This document shows positions 60,601 to 64,000 of a stretch of DNA of 64,000 bases, in pieces (within the stretch, counting starts at the first letter, position 1; each line of letters starts with the position of its first letter). Source of the stretch: Thraustochytrium sp. TN22. Lineage: Eukaryota > Sar > Bigyra > Thraustochytrida > Thraustochytriidae. The stretch spans positions 1 through 64,000 of the forward strand of contig JABLUY010000070.1 of assembly GCA_013306675.1 (NCBI GenBank), in the 5' to 3' direction. The translations under genes and the position numbers were made by a program. The notes beneath the pieces are model-generated. The model did not search any database, was not told the origin of the DNA, and saw nothing but the letters and a program-made list of their open reading frames with translations.

Positions 60601-63600
60601 CGCGGCTGGGACCCGGATGACCCGAACTCGTACGTGCTAGACGAGCCGCCCGAGACCGCCGAGGGCGAGGCCGAGGAACGCCGGCTTCCCGACCTCGACA
60701 AGCTTGACTACATGCAGGACACGGATGCGGACGAGCGCGTCGAGGAAGACAACATCAGCAACGACGGCGACAAGGAAGACGAGGAAGACGAGGAAGATGC
60801 GGACAGCGAGCCCCAGGCGCGTCCCGAGGACGTCGAGCCCCTCGAGGACCCAGACAAGGAGGCCGAGGCGCAGCAAGAGGAGGAGATCCGCGCCAAGATG
60901 CAGCTTATCCCGTCGGAACTGCAGCCTGTGCGGCTACCAGCGCCGACGCTGCACGGCGCTGCGCGGCGCCGGTTGGTGGAATTCGGCGCCTGCCTCGACG
61001 AACTGTACCCGGTTGGGCTCACCGAGGAGGAGCAGGGTTGGATGCACCGCATCGCGCGGTCGACGGTGGCCACGAGTGAGCTGGAGGCGCGGCTGCAGCG
61101 CATCGCCACGACCATGACGGCCAAGAAGGTGGACGAGTTTCTTCAGGAGATCCCGTCAAAGCAGCTACTCATCCGCTTCCTCGCCAGGTATGCGGAGCGG
61201 CCGGTGGCAGACTTGGAGCGCGAGCTTGCGATGCACTTTGGATTGTTGCGCCGTGAGGTGACCTGCATTGCTCGCGGCTTGCGCGCCATGGTGCGGCAAG
61301 ACTTTGAGGTGGCACGCGTTGGGCGGTACGCACGGGCGCTCGAGACCATCATGCAGCGAGAGGTGCACGAGCTGTCAGGAAAGGCGATGGAGGACGCTCG
61401 GGCGGAGATTGCACGCAAGGAGAAGCTTGCCGCCAAAGAGGCCCTCACCAAGCTGCAAAACGAAAAGCGGCGCGCCGCCATGCAGCGCGAGGCGGACAGC
61501 GACGAGGAAGACGATGACGACGACGACGACGACGAAGACAAAGACGACCATGACAACGGAGAAGATGGCAACCAGGAAATGGAAGAGGTGCACAGCCTCG
61601 CAGAGAGCCAGGAGGCGAAGCAGAGCGCTGTCTTCGTGCGCGAGCCCGCATGGGCCGCAGAAGACCCGGACCGCGAGCCGACGCTGGAGGAGAAGGCGCT
61701 GGCCGACGTGGAGGCGCGCCAGCAGCGGCTCGCGGACCTGCGCAAGACACTTCAAAAAGCGGCCGCCGATCTGGAGACCGCCGAGCGCGAGTATCAGCGC
61801 GCCATGCGGCAGCGGCGTGGGTTCATGGACAAAAATCACCAGCACCTGGTCCGCGCGCAAGCATGGCAAGAGCAAGGGCCCAAGGAAGCGCGCAAGGGTC
61901 TGTCACGCCAGCAGAGCCAGCGCGTGGAGAAGGCCGTCGCGTTCCTGGATGACGTGGACGCGCCCAAGAAAGACGTGGATGCGGATGCGAACGCAGGGGC
62001 GGCGAAGCTACGCAAGCAGCTGACGCGGCGCGATCGCGCCGGCTGGCAAGAATTGAAGCATGCCGCAGGCGTGCGGACGCTGGGCAAGAATTCTTTGGGC
62101 AAACTGGCTGCTGGCGCGTGGTATGCGGCGCTCGGCAGGGTGGAGGTACAGGCGACAACCGCGGAGCACAGATGCAACTGGACCGGCAGGTATGTGTCTG
62201 TCATGGAGCGACCGGAGGAGACCGAGGAGGACGTCCTGTCCAAGTACACAGAGCTGCTCCAGGTGTACGAAGACTTCCTGCAGCAAGCAACGGCCTTCGG
62301 GCGCACAATCATTCTGGAGCGCTTCCTCCCCGCGGAGCGCAAGAGCATCATGCCCGTGCGCATCCGGGACGCAGACGTGGGCCGTGGGGAGTCGCGTGTG
62401 TACTTCAAGGTGGCAAACATCCGGTTCAAGTTCGCATCGGACGAGGATGGTCTGTGCAACGGGTCGGACGAGTTCGCGGCAAAGTACCACGGTCATAGCA
62501 TCCGGAACTCGATTGCGTTCCAGAAAAATCACCGCGGACGCATCGTTGTGCCCTTCGAGGCAATGATCGACTACAACGGGAGCCGGCTGCATGCAATGGC
62601 GCACTTGCCCGTGGAGCTGGAGACCTTTGACGGCAAGGGCAATCTGAAGGCTGCGGAGGCGGACATTGTGCTGGGCACGCAGGACCGCGGGCGCACGGTC
62701 AAGAACGCGGACAAGGGCCTGGACCGTCTCCTGCGCGAAGTGTGCGCGCAGATGGGCCTGACGCAGCACGGCGTCAAGGGCGAGCGTGACCTGCTCGCCA
62801 AGTACCTGTACACCCCGGCGGACATGATCGGCTTTCGCGACCACCGATCGCCGCGGTTCTTTCTGTGCAACTTCCGGCGCCTCTTCCCGCCCGAGGACCC
62901 GGACACGACGCCGCACCTGACGCTTGCACCGCGGCAGCACTCCATCTTTTGGCGCCAGCTGCGGCCCGAGTGGGTCAAGGCGTCCGGCGTGTCGCAGTCC
63001 TCGGACGCCTTTTCCATGTTCACGCTGGACACACCGGACTGGCAGAAGCATTGCACGGCGGCGCACGACATTTCGGAGCGGCTCGTGTGCGAGCAGATCC
63101 CGGCATACGCCGAGGAGCTGGCGGCGCGGCCCGCCGACGAGGTGATGGGAGTGGATCTAACGCAGGAGCTGCACGCGCGCGGCATCAACGTGCGGCACCT
63201 TGGCCTGCTACGCAGCATGTTTTGGCGTCGCGTGCGCGGGACGGTCCGTGTGGTCTTCTCGGAGCGCGTGCTTGTGGGCACGCACGATCTGACGCTGGAG
63301 GTGAAGCCGGGCCAGCAGATCCGGCTGCGCACGCAGCGCTTCCGCGTGTCCGAGGATCCGGATGACCCCTACGATGCGGAGTCGCGTACAATCTGCATCG
63401 AGCAGGACCAGCCGTTCGGAGACGTCAACGAGGCGCAAGATGATGCGCAGGACCGCAAAAACATCTTCAGCCGGGACGCGAGCTCCGGACGGCCGCTGTA
63501 CTCGTCGCACGACGAAGCACTGTACACGGGCGAGGTGAGCTCGGAGCGCAACTCGGCGCAGGTGCGCACGCTACTGCTGGCAGAGATTGTGGCGCGCACG

Positions 63601-64000
63601 CTGAAGCAGCTGACGCGGTGCATCATGAGGCAGCTGTGCGCGCGGCTGCAGGCGCCCTCGGACATTTGCAGCGCGCGCACCATCGTCCACGTGCTCAATC
63701 TGGTGTCGGGCGCCGCGGCAGGATCCGAGGCGTTCTGGGCGCAGGACGTGGTGACGGCCGTCGAGGAGCGCTTCGGCACGACCACCTTGAGCGAGCTGGA
63801 GAAGCTGAACCTCCGCGTGGAGCTGGAGGTCTGCGGCGGCCTGGTACTTATGGTGGAGCGATTTTTAGCGTTCTTCGCGACGCGGCTGACGCCGTCGTGC
63901 ATGTCGCGATTCCGCGCGGCGGCAGGGTCCATGCGAACGAGCGCATCGGCCTTTTACTTCACGAGCGCGGACCTGGACGTTGTGGAGTGCCGCGTGAAGC
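57673..64000 (+). CDS. Giant CLU-domain protein with IQ motif and acidic coiled-coil regions (3' end outside window)
   Basis: The frame opens at the ATG at 57673 and shows no stop in the stretches I translated, running off the right edge, so more than 2100 residues are present and the gene is partial. The start MGSAYSVD fits N-myristoylation (Gly2, Ser6). The N-terminal half is charged and coiled-coil-rich, with Asp/Glu runs and a Lys/Arg run around 59510-59560 encoding [12 protein letters not shown]. An IQ-type segment [18 protein letters not shown] lies near residue 795. The C-terminal part carries the CLU signature: [36 protein letters not shown] and then [15 protein letters not shown] (about 1829-1844). 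In CLU/TIF31 proteins this domain acts in mitochondrial positioning and mRNA binding. Large protist proteins reuse it with unknown function. Its IQ motif and acylation suggest a Ca2+-regulated membrane-linked scaffold. Confidence 0.75.
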   Translation, partial: MGSAYSVDDVLAPKVERKILESEHRTRIQEAVSAWSLAEVEQVRVALLKKQPDKELRKRKRTRWNFMFRTLETVEYERTMRQSKEDRLHFHPACHLYAMAEDVPAREWLADPEAALAAGLLMTPRDDDPAKAQAATPAAELDPKDKDEEDKEDEGEGEDTEHDQEDDAEDVSAGEGGTLKERLQRKLLRKRAAAKSEDDAEEEGVVSEDDDVRDEGAPLGRTGAEEPERPRRLDPRITSPIFFGCSLQSAQEQDEERSRTFDENWEAIQVEDREEEDLGNEEASLRERFERRKAKAERERTLARKKTEKEREDLTQASKREVQAAKKTMAAKEFEHFSRDTEKQIADRERAWKEEDDARRTAEHVHDNKERQELAEQLAANAAKLAKYYREKDTPKGEKLVAQASARLDKLRAEQAERKQERNLRSLELQEALRAAGDKADKNPHRSLIMVAESELKKAEEALEVATQAADVQAAELASAQLLEAREARFISLYHVLVDTDPSAGQDIFSVGVMRLVLALTISCGVTLSKKLTYAFETFAKRSDMIDEDELLTVVELATRIMEDMGGCLKRPIYDDDDEEEEENGENGEEEEEQAEKEAASDNNDINKKKKTTTTTKKKKKKKRRRRRVVRPCPRSFLESLVRRQFDVAMCPAQGEARLMTSFEFSSCMTQLVAASEDLSAVFGVPWAYANLSQWQRTRMSHIKKYELGMLTLQQLNKRIARLWVTHRPQLAPDHKRTMHERALSMGRNDPLKPDYAKFMKRRKHKLQSNVVPLEHGGLGNILYYEARAQYNAAMLVQAAWRSKLGRRRAEMEVKRRAFFAAWRTALEETRERVAREFAKREEQASGTVGRMKWDATVRMRQAKLRALGQVFERDEVVALLTEEEVKVAQASVDEHFEKMKKERGIKSDDEIAAEEAEKERLRLEAAEKLKSVIDTRVINMRTKSEWQLVREGRRRDNKIRRAARKTFIERRSLRKRGWDPDDPNSYVLDEPPETAEGEAEERRLPDLDKLDYMQDTDADERVEEDNISNDGDKEDEEDEEDADSEPQARPEDVEPLEDPDKEAEAQQEEEIRAKMQLIPSELQPVRLPAPTLHGAARRRLVEFGACLDELYPVGLTEEEQGWMHRIARSTVATSELEARLQRIATTMTAKKVDEFLQEIPSKQLLIRFLARYAERPVADLERELAMHFGLLRREVTCIARGLRAMVRQDFEVARVGRYARALETIMQREVHELSGKAMEDARAEIARKEKLAAKEALTKLQNEKRRAAMQREADSDEEDDDDDDDDEDKDDHDNGEDGNQEMEEVHSLAESQEAKQSAVFVREPAWAAEDPDREPTLEEKALADVEARQQRLADLRKTLQKAAADLETAEREYQRAMRQRRGFMDKNHQHLVRAQAWQEQGPKEARKGLSRQQSQRVEKAVAFLDDVDAPKKDVDADANAGAAKLRKQLTRRDRAGWQELKHAAGVRTLGKNSLGKLAAGAWYAALGRVEVQATTAEHRCNWTGRYVSVMERPEETEEDVLSKYTELLQVYEDFLQQATAFGRTIILERFLPAERKSIMPVRIRDADVGRGESRVYFKVANIRFKFASDEDGLCNGSDEFAAKYHGHSIRNSIAFQKNHRGRIVVPFEAMIDYNGSRLHAMAHLPVELETFDGKGNLKAAEADIVLGTQDRGRTVKNADKGLDRLLREVCAQMGLTQHGVKGERDLLAKYLYTPADMIGFRDHRSPRFFLCNFRRLFPPEDPDTTPHLTLAPRQHSIFWRQLRPEWVKASGVSQSSDAFSMFTLDTPDWQKHCTAAHDISERLVCEQIPAYAEELAARPADEVMGVDLTQELHARGINVRHLGLLRSMFWRRVRGTVRVVFSERVLVGTHDLTLEVKPGQQIRLRTQRFRVSEDPDDPYDAESRTICIEQDQPFGDVNEAQDDAQDRKNIFSRDASSGRPLYSSHDEALYTGEVSSERNSAQVRTLLLAEIVARTLKQLTRCIMRQLCARLQAPSDICSARTIVHVLNLVSGAAAGSEAFWAQDVVTAVEERFGTTTLSELEKLNLRVELEVCGGLVLMVERFLAFFATRLTPSCMSRFRAAAGSMRTSASAFYFTSADLDVVECRVK

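Overview
The window looks like nuclear DNA of a GC-rich, intron-poor unicellular eukaryote. It has nuclear-pore, centrin-binding, kinesin, TBC Rab-GAP, ubiquitin E2/RING and ADAM-type genes, each read as one long open frame. Large proteins with IQ, EF-hand, armadillo and CLU-type domains, a GABA-B-like 7TM receptor and a basal-body (Sfi1-type) protein point to a flagellate-forming protist. A stramenopile such as a labyrinthulomycete/thraustochytrid would fit. That placement is inference from gene content, not proven by a marker gene. No rRNA, tRNA, CRISPR or intact transposon was recognised.

Layout. 0.7-1.9 kb: ankyrin-SAM gene broken by a frame change and an in-frame TAG, preceded by a 36-bp tandem repeat. 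2.5-5.3 kb: two convergent NIPA-type magnesium-transporter paralogues with a relic of a third copy's tail between them. 6.1-9.0 kb: a seven-helix receptor of class C (GABA-B-like) character whose extracellular sensor resembles the bacterial PhnD/TtrS periplasmic-binding fold. This is the most unusual protein here. 10.5-15.1 kb: TBC Rab-GAP divergent from a membrane RING protein, which converges on a UBE2D/UBC4-type E2. 16.4-20.1 kb: decayed coding sequence of unknown family and a kinase-like gene spread over two frames. 20.7-29.4 kb: NUP93/NIC96 nucleoporin divergent from an ankyrin-WW-coiled-coil kinesin-14.

30.2-34.7 kb: Sfi1-like centrin-binding repeat protein, convergent with a very large armadillo-type protein (34.8-42.0 kb). 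42.0-48.2 kb: a gene-free divergent intergenic region full of short tandem repeats. 48.2-50.1 kb: secreted ADAM-like metalloprotease. 51.2-52.0 kb: SDR oxidoreductase, convergent with an LRR-IQ-EF-hand giant protein (52.1-57.3 kb). That gene diverges from a CLU-domain giant protein which runs off the right edge.

Several genes act in cytoskeleton and microtubule-organising functions (kinesin-14, Sfi1, probably the IQ/EF-hand and armadillo proteins) and others in ubiquitin or membrane signalling. They are separate eukaryotic transcription units rather than an operon. Two non-coding themes recur. Many start codons lie within a few hundred bases of a private 5-10-bp microsatellite. A CCGAGTC/GACTCGG element, twice as a clean inverted repeat, lies mainly in 5' flanks.
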